Shown in pieces: positions 35,336 through 43,533 of a DNA stretch of 64,000 nucleotides. The DNA is from an uncultured Paludibacter sp. (GTDB lineage: Bacteria; Bacteroidota; Bacteroidia; Bacteroidales; Paludibacteraceae). Below the pieces are notes generated by a model. The model ran no database searches. It was not told the origin of the DNA and saw nothing but the letters and a program-made list of their open reading frames with translations. The translations under genes were made by a program, and so were the position numbers. The first letter of the stretch is position 1. Every line of letters starts with the position of its first letter. Location of the stretch: the NCBI GenBank assembly GCA_937927845.1, contig CALFXE010000273.1, forward strand, positions 1 through 64,000, given 5' to 3'.

Positions 35336-36164
35336 GCTACATTTCCCGTCAATTATCGGCAAATCAAGAAAAGAGCTGGATGACTTTGTCAAAGAGATTG
35401 ACAACTATTACACCGAGTGGTCTGAAATAAAGATTGACAAAAAGACTAATCAACCGAAGAGATATAAAGATGGGACCATTAAAGAAAGAGTAATACGACC
35501 ATCAAAAATGCCTTTGAAAATAATTCAAAAGCAAATAAAAGATCGCATTCTTTCTTTAATAGAATTGCCTGATAATGTGCATGGTGGTGTTAAAAAGCGG
35601 AGCAATATCACAAATGCTAAACCACATCAGGGAAAGAAATATATACTAACTACCGATTTGCAAGATTTCTATCCCTCAATAACAGCACAGAGAGTATATG
35701 ATACATTCATTGAGTTAGGCTTTAATACTCAATGTGCTTTTTACATAACTCGGCTAACAACATGGAAAGGGGAATTGCCACAAGGTACACCAACCAGTAC
35801 GCATATTTCAAACATCGTATTTTTAAAGACTGATTATAAGCTTATTGAGTTTTGTAATGCTCACAATATCACTTATACAAGATACATAGATGATTTAACC
35901 TTTTCGTCTCAATTAGATTTTCAGGATGTCATTGGGGAAATCTTGGAAATTGTTTTACAAAGCGGTTTAAAAATCAGTAGACGTAAAACACTCTACAGTG
36001 GTTCACAAACCGTCACAGGAATTAAAATCTATCTAAACAAGATAGACGCACCTGAAAAAATTATTACAAAGGTAAAAGAGGAAAAAACATTACCTGACGG
36101 AACAATGAAACCTTATACAAATTATAGAAACAACATTTTAAAAACGAACATAAGAAAAGAATAG
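35310..36164 (+). CDS. Retron reverse transcriptase
   Basis: A 284-residue RT that would copy the msd RNA into branched DNA (msDNA). Both retron hallmarks are present: NAKPH (NAxxH) at 102-106 and VTG at 235-237. The catalytic YIDD is at 192-195, with LTTDLQDFYPSI before it as the motif A aspartates and LPQGTPTSTHISNI as motif B. Length is normal for retron RTs. It starts within the XRE gene (26-base overlap) and is followed 4 bases later by the nuclease-like gene. Confidence 0.95.
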   Translation: MSSLEWRGKLHFPSIIGKSRKELDDFVKEIDNYYTEWSEIKIDKKTNQPKRYKDGTIKERVIRPSKMPLKIIQKQIKDRILSLIELPDNVHGGVKKRSNITNAKPHQGKKYILTTDLQDFYPSITAQRVYDTFIELGFNTQCAFYITRLTTWKGELPQGTPTSTHISNIVFLKTDYKLIEFCNAHNITYTRYIDDLTFSSQLDFQDVIGEILEIVLQSGLKISRRKTLYSGSQTVTGIKIYLNKIDAPEKIITKVKEEKTLPDGTMKPYTNYRNNILKTNIRKE

Positions 36165-36168
36165 ATTA

Positions 36169-37332
36169 ATGACCCCATCTGAAAAATTTGTATCTGAATT
36201 ATGTGAGAAATCTTTCCTGCCGTTCTGGAGCTTTCCAAGTCCTTTAGGAAAGAAAAATAAGGAACTGTGTGATGTCCTGGTGGTTTGTGAAAACTCCGTT
36301 ATAATTATATCCATTAAAGATATTAAGGTTTCAGAGCATTCAGACGAAAACATTCAGTATGAAAGATGGCAGAAAAAAGCCATTCAAAGCTCTATTGACC
36401 AAATATATGGTGCAGAAAGGTTTCTAAAGAATGTCGATGAAATAACGCTTAGAGATAGGGTTACTAAAATTCAGCTTCCTCCATATTCCAATCGAGAGAT
36501 ATTTAGAATTGCAATAGCTTTTGGGCGGAAAAGTGAATACCCTTTGGAAACAGGAAACTTTGGAAACGGTTTTGTTCATGTATTTGATGAACAATCAACT
36601 TTTACTGTTTTAAGTGAATTGGATACAATTACTGATTTTGTAAATTACTTAAAAGCCAAAGAAAAATTTTTGGTTAACAAAACTATTATGGTTCCGAGGG
36701 AAGTTGATTTTCTTGCGCTCTATCTCCGCACTTCATTAGAATTTGATTTTGAGCCTGATACTGTTATTCTTGATGGGGGTATGTGGGAAGAATATGTAAA
36801 AAGCCCTGACTATGAATATTGGCAAAAGGAAATTCCACAGAGCTATATATGGGATGAAATTGTATCTCAACTTCATACTATTCACATTAAAGAAAAAGGG
36901 GACTATGCTTTAATATCCGACTTAGAACGAGCCACACGAATAATTGCCTTAGAACCCCGAATAAACAGAATGGAATTAGGTATGTGTTTGATAGATGCGA
37001 TTGAAAAGGAAGTAAGAGGACGGATGATACCTCCTCTTAAGGATAGTGACCATTCTTATGTTGTTATGCCTTTAAACCATAAAAACTGGGAAAATAGAGA
37101 CAAAGAATTACAACTTAGGTGTTTGATAGCAAGAAAGGAAAATAAAAGTGCTCCAAAAGTTATTGGAATTTCAATCGGAAGAAGTCCTGAAAATGAATAT
37201 ATATTCGACATAGCCTATTTTGATATTCCGGAACTGAATGACAAAATGTTGGAAAGTATAGCAGCCGCTAAACAAGAGTTGGGATATTTTAAAAATCCCA
37301 GTATAAGCCGCAGTAAGGATATGAGAAAATAA
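36169..37332 (+). CDS. Nuclease-like protein, candidate retron effector
   Basis: A 387-residue protein not firmly recognised. The N-terminal 90 residues resemble PD-(D/E)xK restriction-like or NERD folds: SEKFVSELCEKSFLPFW, then ELCDVLVVCENSVIIISIKD (about 35-54) with D at the first acidic position and S-I-K in the place of E-x-K, then the amphipathic WQKKAIQSSIDQIYGAERFL. The S for E change is odd. The C-terminal 200 residues match nothing I know. It is the last gene of the retron operon and so the likely toxic effector. Confidence 0.7.
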   Translation: MTPSEKFVSELCEKSFLPFWSFPSPLGKKNKELCDVLVVCENSVIIISIKDIKVSEHSDENIQYERWQKKAIQSSIDQIYGAERFLKNVDEITLRDRVTKIQLPPYSNREIFRIAIAFGRKSEYPLETGNFGNGFVHVFDEQSTFTVLSELDTITDFVNYLKAKEKFLVNKTIMVPREVDFLALYLRTSLEFDFEPDTVILDGGMWEEYVKSPDYEYWQKEIPQSYIWDEIVSQLHTIHIKEKGDYALISDLERATRIIALEPRINRMELGMCLIDAIEKEVRGRMIPPLKDSDHSYVVMPLNHKNWENRDKELQLRCLIARKENKSAPKVIGISIGRSPENEYIFDIAYFDIPELNDKMLESIAAAKQELGYFKNPSISRSKDMRK

Positions 37333-37439
37333 TCAAATACTTCGTTATATGAATGTTAATTTACAATTCAGATCAAACTTATAAGAAATTTACTTGTTTA
37401 ATTTATAGATTGCCATATTTTTATTAAATAAAAAAGAAT

Positions 37440-37447
37440 TACCTTTG
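37440..37447 (+). promoter_or_regulatory. -7 promoter element of the AAA+ ATPase gene
   Basis: TACCTTTG followed by C matches TAnnTTTGC. It ends only 6 bases before the ATG at 37454, so the mRNA would be leaderless or nearly so. Confidence 0.55.
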
Positions 37448-37453
37448 CAGCAA

Positions 37454-38479
37454 ATGGCACAGTTGGATTACATAAAAGATATAGCAAAGTATGGTCTTGA
37501 AAATGACCAAGAACGCTTATTATCTGTACTGAACGAGTTAATTGAGCATTCAAAAAAAACTAAAAAGCTAAACTTTGCCATTCAGCTTCAATCCATTCTG
37601 AAAGATGCTTTAAGAACTCAAAAAACGAATGGACTAACAAAAGTCGGTTCGGAAGCATATCTAAATAGAATTGAAGATAAAGAAATCTCTGAATTGATTT
37701 TAGAGAAAATAACTTCTGATTATACCTTAGATAACATTATTGCAAATGAAAAGGTATATAACGAATTGATGTTTTTCATAGAAGAACATCAGAAGATAGA
37801 TGTACTACAACAATTTGGATTACCAGTTTCCAACAAACTGCTATTATATGGCCCATCAGGCTGTGGAAAAACTTTAGCTTCCTATATTATTGCAGGTGAA
37901 TTAGAAAAGATGATGGTTGTTATTAATTTAGGTGCAATCGTGTCTTCTAAATTAGGGGAAACAAGTAAAAATCTATCCAAAATATTTAAGAAAGCTGCCC
38001 TTGAAGATTGTATTATTTTCTTGGATGAGTTTGATAGTTTAGGTAAAATCCGGGATTACAGTCAAGATCACGGAGAAATGAAACGGGTTGTCAATACTAT
38101 TCTCCAATTGTTTGACTATCTTCCTCAAAGTAGCATCGTCATTGCAGCAACAAATCAGAAAGATATGTTGGATGACGCTTTATTAAGAAGATTTGACAAT
38201 ATTATCGAATTTCAGCTGCCTAATGAAGTAGAAGTCAAAAAGTTAATTGATTTGGTATTGCAAAATGGTAATTTCAAGTTCGATAATAAAGCCGCAGCAA
38301 ACAGAATTATAAAACACTGCGTTGGGCTTTCTTATTATAGTATCCAAAAGACACTAATCACTGCTATTAAAAGAACTTTGTTTGCTACCAAAGAACCACA
38401 AAAAATACTATCTGCCAAAATAGATACTGCTATTTGGCAGAAACTAGTTGAAGCAGAAAAGCTATCATTAAATATCTAA
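37454..38479 (+). CDS. AAA+ ATPase partnered with a subtilisin-like protease
   Basis: A 341-residue ATPase started at MAQLDYIKDIAKYGLEND; a TTG nine bases upstream lies inside the promoter. The AAA+ core has Walker A GPSGCGKT at about 133-140, Walker B IIFLDEF with D191-E192, a sensor (VIAATNQKDMLD), and the arginine-finger-like ALLRRFD. The closest class is the FtsH/Pex-like AAA family. AAA/S8-peptidase pairs recur in bacteria and are thought to act in defence; here the two genes converge and overlap by 12 bases. Confidence 0.88.
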   Translation: MAQLDYIKDIAKYGLENDQERLLSVLNELIEHSKKTKKLNFAIQLQSILKDALRTQKTNGLTKVGSEAYLNRIEDKEISELILEKITSDYTLDNIIANEKVYNELMFFIEEHQKIDVLQQFGLPVSNKLLLYGPSGCGKTLASYIIAGELEKMMVVINLGAIVSSKLGETSKNLSKIFKKAALEDCIIFLDEFDSLGKIRDYSQDHGEMKRVVNTILQLFDYLPQSSIVIAATNQKDMLDDALLRRFDNIIEFQLPNEVEVKKLIDLVLQNGNFKFDNKAAANRIIKHCVGLSYYSIQKTLITAIKRTLFATKEPQKILSAKIDTAIWQKLVEAEKLSLNI

Positions 38480-40930
38480 TGCTTCCGCTTCTAATCCTGT
38501 GTCGATACTAATATCCTGGATTGCTTCAATATGATTTACTAACTGAATTTCATCATATAGTTTTCCTGTACTGTTTTTCACAGTCTCTTCAATAGTCAAC
38601 ACAATAGAGAAGGGAAATTCTGTAGGGTAGTTTCGGGGTAATCCTCCAACTATTTGTTCAGATAATTTGGCGTGAATAGCTAATCTGAAAGTATTCGCTT
38701 CATTATTCAAATCATCTATGCTCACATTTAATGATATTTTTTGAGTATTGGAATATGGTAACGGCTTTGAAACATATCTACCATTTTCAGACCAAGATAA
38801 GTTTGACCTCAATTTGGATTTCAGTTCTTCATCAGGCTTCATAATATCTTCCGCAGACTGATTTTTGAAAATACTAAAAGCCATATGGATAGGGTTATAA
38901 GAAAGCTGATTGTTCTTAATCGGCAAGAACTTAAAGCATAGTGCAGCAGTAATTTTTAAAATTCCTCGTTTCTTTCCTAAATCATCTTCCACTAAGTATC
39001 TTGGAAAGTTGATAGGATAAATTTTGATTTTACCATTTTCAATGGTATCTTCCAAAATTAATGTTGCCGAATTTTCATCAGAATACAAACTTTTAAATTC
39101 ATCAACCAAGCCATTCCCTGCAACTCTGTTTATTAGTTTAGAAACATTAGAGGCAAATTGTATCAAATTTAGTGATGCCCCATTTATAATGAGAGCCTTG
39201 ACACTTTCATTTGATAGACCAGGATAATTCTTTATAATTTTAGCTGCAAGATTAGCAACTAAAGGGGTTGCATAACTTGTCCCTGCATCTGGTGTCACAC
39301 CTATTTCTGGACGTGCTGATAGTAGAGTAAGTGCTGGTTCATCCATCCAATCCAAAACGTTTTCACTATAGTATCCTACATCTCCACCACTTTCAATTAC
39401 ATCAGGTTTGAAATAGTTTTTATTTGTTTTCTTGGCATCACTGTAGATTGCAGATAAATCAATATGTCCCTTTCTCGTGTATAGTGCTGGAAATTCCTTG
39501 CCGTCGGCAATACCTAAAAAGATACCATCTTTTAAATTATCGGCTGCTGCTCCAACAGTAAGATTATTTAGACTATCAGCTGGTGTTGATAAATTGGTGT
39601 GGTCTCCATGAAAATAGGATAAATCATAACCTGTATTTTCGTTGATGCAATTCTCATTATTTCCTGTACAAATAAAGATGAGACTATTTGTTTCATAGGC
39701 AAATTTGTCCAAAGAGTACGTATAGTCGGAGAAAGCCTCATTCTTGTTCATATAGCGGCTATAACAAGTAGTCAATGTAAATAACCTTATGTCAGGATAT
39801 TTAGCCTTAACATCATATAGCATTTTCAATAAATCTACTTCTGAAATATAACCGTTGCCATTTTCACTGATTTTTATCGAGAGTAATTTTGCATCGGCTA
39901 AAACATTGCCATTAAAATTGTTTCTATGATTTTCTTTACCCAGTGCTACTAAACCTGCTACAGCCGTTCCGTGTCCTAAATAATATAATCCACTTCTACG
40001 CCCTGCCTGGTCAATAAGTGGATTGCCTGCAAGAGTGAATGTAGCATCATTAATTATTAAAGGAGCTAATGCTGTTTGATTGCTAATGCCTGTATCAATA
40101 ATACCAACAATCGGTAAATCTTCATCTGCATTTTGAATTGTAAAGCCAAATTGACGTTCTACTGTATTAAACTCACTTGGTCGAACGGTCGTAAATGCAG
40201 AGCAGGTAGCACTCTCGATTATGTCAAAGTTTTGGACGATTTTTTGAATTTGCTCGGGTGTTGGTTTTTGTAATTCTATTCTGTCATTTTCAGTGTCATG
40301 TTTATAAGCAATTCCATTCGTTTCAAAATAAACTATCAATGATCGGACAATTTGCTGTTTAATAGTATCGTCCAAGGGCAAGTTCATTAAGGATAGATAT
40401 ATAATATCACCAATGTTTTCCAATGTAAATTTTAAAATGTCTCTTGCTCTTAACAGTTTGAAACTGGATATATACTTAATATAGTTGGAATACTTTGCGT
40501 TTTGGTTTCTATCTAATTCACAATCAATAAAGTTATGTACATTGGTAATAAATGTTTGAAACTTATCACGGTCAAAAACAGCAAATAGTCCTCTTTTAGC
40601 GAAATCATAAAAGGCAGTTGCCTCTAAACCAAAATCGTTGTAATAATCTTGAAAATACTTGTTTATTACAAATTGGTCTTGAAAAGTGATTTGTACATAA
40701 TCTATATCATAAGGTATCTCCAAAGTGCGGTCTTTCGCATTGTATTTTGCTTCTAAGTCATTATCCAATTTTTCTAAATCTGATTTAAACGAGGTTGCTA
40801 ACCTAACATAATTTTTAGGGGAGTTATCTCTATCATCTTTATCCTTCTCAAAACCGTAATTATATTTAAAATTTTTAATTTCAGACAATTGCTGCTCGTT
40901 TAAAAATTTCAGGTGAGATTTATTTGCCAT
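38468..40930 (-). CDS. Subtilisin-like (S8) serine protease partnered with an AAA+ ATPase
   Basis: An 820-residue intracellular protease with no signal peptide. The N-terminal 260 residues are a helical domain unlike secreted subtilases. The catalytic triad is D279 (VGIIDTGIS), H320 (GHGTAVAG) and S552 (GTSYATP), and the oxyanion Asn is seen in CTGNNENC. The last 250 residues hold beta-rich domains. It converges with the AAA+ gene and has its own promoter. Function as a phage-triggered protease is plausible but unproven. Confidence 0.9.
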   Translation of the reverse strand: MANKSHLKFLNEQQLSEIKNFKYNYGFEKDKDDRDNSPKNYVRLATSFKSDLEKLDNDLEAKYNAKDRTLEIPYDIDYVQITFQDQFVINKYFQDYYNDFGLEATAFYDFAKRGLFAVFDRDKFQTFITNVHNFIDCELDRNQNAKYSNYIKYISSFKLLRARDILKFTLENIGDIIYLSLMNLPLDDTIKQQIVRSLIVYFETNGIAYKHDTENDRIELQKPTPEQIQKIVQNFDIIESATCSAFTTVRPSEFNTVERQFGFTIQNADEDLPIVGIIDTGISNQTALAPLIINDATFTLAGNPLIDQAGRRSGLYYLGHGTAVAGLVALGKENHRNNFNGNVLADAKLLSIKISENGNGYISEVDLLKMLYDVKAKYPDIRLFTLTTCYSRYMNKNEAFSDYTYSLDKFAYETNSLIFICTGNNENCINENTGYDLSYFHGDHTNLSTPADSLNNLTVGAAADNLKDGIFLGIADGKEFPALYTRKGHIDLSAIYSDAKKTNKNYFKPDVIESGGDVGYYSENVLDWMDEPALTLLSARPEIGVTPDAGTSYATPLVANLAAKIIKNYPGLSNESVKALIINGASLNLIQFASNVSKLINRVAGNGLVDEFKSLYSDENSATLILEDTIENGKIKIYPINFPRYLVEDDLGKKRGILKITAALCFKFLPIKNNQLSYNPIHMAFSIFKNQSAEDIMKPDEELKSKLRSNLSWSENGRYVSKPLPYSNTQKISLNVSIDDLNNEANTFRLAIHAKLSEQIVGGLPRNYPTEFPFSIVLTIEETVKNSTGKLYDEIQLVNHIEAIQDISIDTGLEAEALDI

Positions 40931-40974
40931 TAATTCCGCTTATTTTTTAAAATTTCTTGATATGTGAATATTCT

Positions 40975-41003
40975 CAAATGTACACTTCTCTATAAACCAC
41001 AAA
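40975..41003 (-). promoter_or_regulatory. Promoter of the subtilase gene
   Basis: Minus-strand TTTG (41000-41003), a 17-base spacer and TACATTTG (40975-40982). The upstream word is itself TACATTTG (41000-41007), a repeat of the -7 element. The ATG is 45 bases downstream. The rest of 40931-41276 shows no gene. Confidence 0.5.
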
Positions 41004-41182
41004 TGTACTAAAAGATTTCAAATGTAAAGCCATATATAACAGTACTCTAATCTTTCTACAATTCAGTTTGATCTAATAAAGCAGTTTATTTCTTTCGATA
41101 GTGTCTTTCATAAGAAAAATTTGATTTTGCAATCTGACCATCGTTCAAAGTCAATAGAAGGGGGGTATTTTTCATAAAAATC

Positions 41183-41210
41183 TTCCATGACTTCGGTATA
41201 TATCATGGAA
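41183..41210. promoter_or_regulatory. Inverted repeat upstream of rteC
   Basis: TTCCATGA (41183-41190) and TCATGGAA (41203-41210) are perfect inverted arms 12 bases apart, about 70 bases before the rteC start. It could be an operator or an attenuating hairpin. Confidence 0.55.
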
Positions 41211-41276
41211 TTAATTCGTAGTTAATATTAATATTTGTGCTTAGAATAGTTTTCACACAATTAAAAAGTATTAGCT

Positions 41277-42119
41277 ATGAAACTGAACAACATCATGGCT
41301 GAAATCCAAAAACTGGAAAGAAAACTGTCAGCCGAAACATCGAGTTTTATTGACGAAGCGTGTAAAATGACTATTTACCTCCAAGAATTATTACGTACCG
41401 TTAAAGATGATGTAATGAGGGAGGGGTTCTCCGGCATAGATGAGGAAATCTATTTTTTTAAGGTGATCAAGCCGAACATCCTCGGTAAACTTATTCACTA
41501 TAATAAAGTGTACCGGATTGAGACGGCTTGCCCCGTGGATAGCGGTGATCTTAACCAAAGTTATTATGCTTTACAACTCAAAGCATTGACACAGGAATAT
41601 AGGGTGCATATATGTTATTCAACTTTCTACCGGTACTATCGTTCGGGCAGGACTGACCGTGACGGGGAGTATTTTACGCTGGGAAACATTAATTATTATG
41701 ATGGATTGAACAGCTACGTGTTTGAGATCGATCCGAAATTTTCTACCTACTTTGACTACAAGGTGGCAAAGATCATAGCCAACGAACTAACCTATAATTA
41801 CCTGACGTCAAAACTAAATCCTGAACAAAATCCCGATGTGCTGTTGCAAAGTGAGGAAACCAAAAACTTCTACTGGACGCAATCAAAAAATGCCCTTATC
41901 GAACTGATCTATGCGCTCTATGCGAGTGAAGCTATTTCCCACGGGAAAATAGGTATCCGTAAAATCAGCTCGATATTCCAGGTCCTTTTTCGTGTTTCAC
42001 TGAACGACATCCATAACAGTTTCCACCGGATGAAGACCCGTGCAGGTTCACGGACATCATTTTTGGATCAACTGAAATTCAGTTTGGAGGAGTATATGGA
42101 CAGGGATGATACCCTGTAA
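41277..42119 (+). CDS. rteC: RteC-family regulator of conjugative element excision
   Basis: A 280-residue protein of the RteC family, which in CTnDOT activates the excision operon by binding inverted half-sites. Family-typical blocks: REGFSGIDEEIYFFKVIKPN (about 48-67), VYRIETACP, and the C-terminal winged helix (WTQSKNALIELIYALYASEA, GIRKISSIFQVLFRVSLNDI). It faces the excision-type genes downstream. A second, diverged family member lies at 47502-48329. Confidence 0.92.
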   Translation: MKLNNIMAEIQKLERKLSAETSSFIDEACKMTIYLQELLRTVKDDVMREGFSGIDEEIYFFKVIKPNILGKLIHYNKVYRIETACPVDSGDLNQSYYALQLKALTQEYRVHICYSTFYRYYRSGRTDRDGEYFTLGNINYYDGLNSYVFEIDPKFSTYFDYKVAKIIANELTYNYLTSKLNPEQNPDVLLQSEETKNFYWTQSKNALIELIYALYASEAISHGKIGIRKISSIFQVLFRVSLNDIHNSFHRMKTRAGSRTSFLDQLKFSLEEYMDRDDTL

Positions 42120-42225
42120 TTCTTATGCCGCTTTTTGACAAAAGTGCAGTATATATTGTAAGCATTCGGTCTATCCCGTGTTTCATTCCAGTTTAGATTG
42201 TCCTACTTTTGTCGGCAAAAAACCT

Positions 42226-42339
42226 ATGTGGAACCAGAAGCAATTTGAAGAGGTTTATGCCCGCTACCAATCCAGTGGGTTGCGGGTAAAAGATTTTTGC
42301 CGCAATGAGTGCATCGTGACCTCGAAGTTTTTCTATTGA
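42226..42339 (+). pseudogene. IS66-type accessory protein TnpA, 37-residue fragment
   Basis: The frame MWNQKQFEEVYARYQSSGLR followed by KDFCRNECIVTSKFFY matches the N-terminus of the IS66 accessory protein. It stops after 37 residues, and no TnpB or transposase follows. A GTAAGC word (42158-42163) upstream resembles IS66 ends. It is a decayed insertion. Confidence 0.65.
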
Positions 42340-42400
42340 TGCTGCACTTTTTTTACACTGTTTTTTGAGGAGGCATGTTTGTTGGTCTGTATCAATCGGT

Positions 42401-42452
42401 GCTGCACTTTTTTGCCCCTTTGCCGGCAAACGTGTACCGGTAAATTGATTGG
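42401..42452. repeat. Diverged hairpin repeat, copy 1
   Basis: GCTGCACTTTTTTGCCCC, a TTTGCCGG/CCGGTAAA dyad, then AAATTGATTGG. Related to the segment at 42914-42967. Confidence 0.55.
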
Positions 42453-42568
42453 GGAAACCTGTAACGATGAATACACAAACGGCTCATTAACAGGTGCGCT
42501 TCTACCTACTAAAATTGTTTTCAAAAGAACAAAAGAAAAAAACAGAAAAAAAAGAAAGCTTTTCCATC

Positions 42569-42712
42569 AAGGCGGACATCTGCGGAACCAAAAGGAAACG
42601 GAATAAGTCCCTTCAGGGTGGCAGGGTAACACTGTAAACACGGTAAAGATTCCTTATGTTACCCTGCCATTATGCCGTAGTCTTTTGGTGGGGTACAGCG
42701 GATGTCCGCCTT
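42569..42712. repeat. 144-bp nested inverted-repeat element
   Basis: Arms in nested order: AAGGCGGACATC (42569-42580) with GATGTCCGCCTT (42701-42712); ACCAAAAG (42587-42594) with CTTTTGGT (42682-42689); ACGG (42598-42601) with CCGT (42675-42678); GGCAGGGTAAC (42620-42630) with GTTACCCTGCC (42658-42668). Together they make one long imperfect stem. No gene overlaps it. It may be a structured RNA, a MITE, or a recombination/replication site of the element. Confidence 0.75.
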
Positions 42713-43137
42713 ACCTTTGCGGCCTTTTTATTCTTTTTTGGAAACGATTTTATCTCTCACAAAATCAAAAATTAAGCCTTTCGACAAGGGAAAATAATCT
42801 ATAATTCTCACCTCTCTTTCCGGCATAAGCCGTAAGTACAGTATTGGCCGGGGTTGTACTTTTTCCACATGTATGTTTGTCGATACCTGTTGCTGCATTA
42901 ACGCATCAACCGGGCTTGCGCTTTTTTTACCCGTCTGCCGATGTATATGTATCGGCAAATTGATTGGATTGCATGCCGACCTGTTAACCAATAACTACAG
43001 AAAACGCATAAAAACAATGCTTTAACCTGATTGAGATAAAAATGAAAAAAGTGCCTTTTTGATAGACACGTATCGGAAGACAGCCTGCGCCAATAACTCC
43101 AATTTTGCGGTGTACAAATCATTAAAAAAAGATTGCT
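42713..43137. other. Gene-free stretch of the conjugative element
   Basis: No convincing gene between 42340 and 43137. This right part holds hairpin repeat copy 2 and reads as a leader for the excision-type operon. Frames on the minus strand carry the repeats and are not gene-like. Confidence 0.5.
42914..42967. repeat. Diverged hairpin repeat, copy 2
   Basis: GCTTGCGCTTTTTTTACCCG, then a perfect TGCCGAT/ATCGGCA dyad around GTATATGT, then AAATTGATTGG. Same order of parts as copy 1 at 42401-42452, about 510 bases away. Confidence 0.6.
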
Positions 43138-43446
43138 ATGAACATCGACAGAATGGAATTTATCGCATGGATGGAACGTATCATGGAGCGCTTCGACATT
43201 TTGAAAGAATACGTCCTCAACATCCAAAAACAACGACACAGTATTGACGGTGAACAGTTACTGGATAATCAGGATGTGCTCCAAATGCTGAAAATCAGCC
43301 ACCGCTCCCTGCAACGATACCGCTCGACCGGTAAGCTACCGTATTACACCATCAGCGGGAAGTTGTACTACAAGCTATCGGATGTACACCAGTTCATCAG
43401 GGATAGTTTCAACTCACCCTTACGGCGAACCAAAGGAAACAAGTGA
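43138..43446 (+). CDS. Helix-turn-helix excisionase-like protein (Xis2-type)
   Basis: A 102-residue DNA-binding protein of the HTH_17 type: LLDNQDVLQMLKISHRSLQR then YRSTGKLPYYTISGKLYYKL is a MerR-like winged helix fold. The N-terminal 35 residues are helical. It occupies the place of xis2c/xis2d at the head of the CTnDOT excision operon, and a DUF3945-like gene and topoisomerase gene follow. Confidence 0.88.
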   Translation: MNIDRMEFIAWMERIMERFDILKEYVLNIQKQRHSIDGEQLLDNQDVLQMLKISHRSLQRYRSTGKLPYYTISGKLYYKLSDVHQFIRDSFNSPLRRTKGNK

Positions 43447-43466
43447 CAAACACTACCGCTTAAGGA

Positions 43467-43489
43467 CAGATACGGCATAGCCGTATCTG
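43467..43489. terminator. Hairpin between the HTH gene and the DUF3945-like gene
   Basis: CAGATACGGC pairs with GCCGTATCTG around ATA. No T-run follows on the plus strand, so it may attenuate or stabilise the transcript. Confidence 0.5.
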
Positions 43490-43533
43490 CTTCGCCTATT
43501 TTCGGGTAACACTAATTTTAATAATCAACAGTT

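Noticed and set aside
34392..36164. Diversity-generating retroelement or group II intron
   Set aside because: The RT has retron NAxxH and VTG motifs, no Avd gene, no template/variable repeat pair and no maturase or intron domain were found.
42569..42712. CRISPR array
   Set aside because: Repeats are inverted and nested, not direct with spacers; no cas genes in the window.
42193..42991. Minus-strand frames with repeated KKVQH-like residues
   Set aside because: The protein similarity reflects the two DNA hairpin repeats; the frames are short and unsupported.
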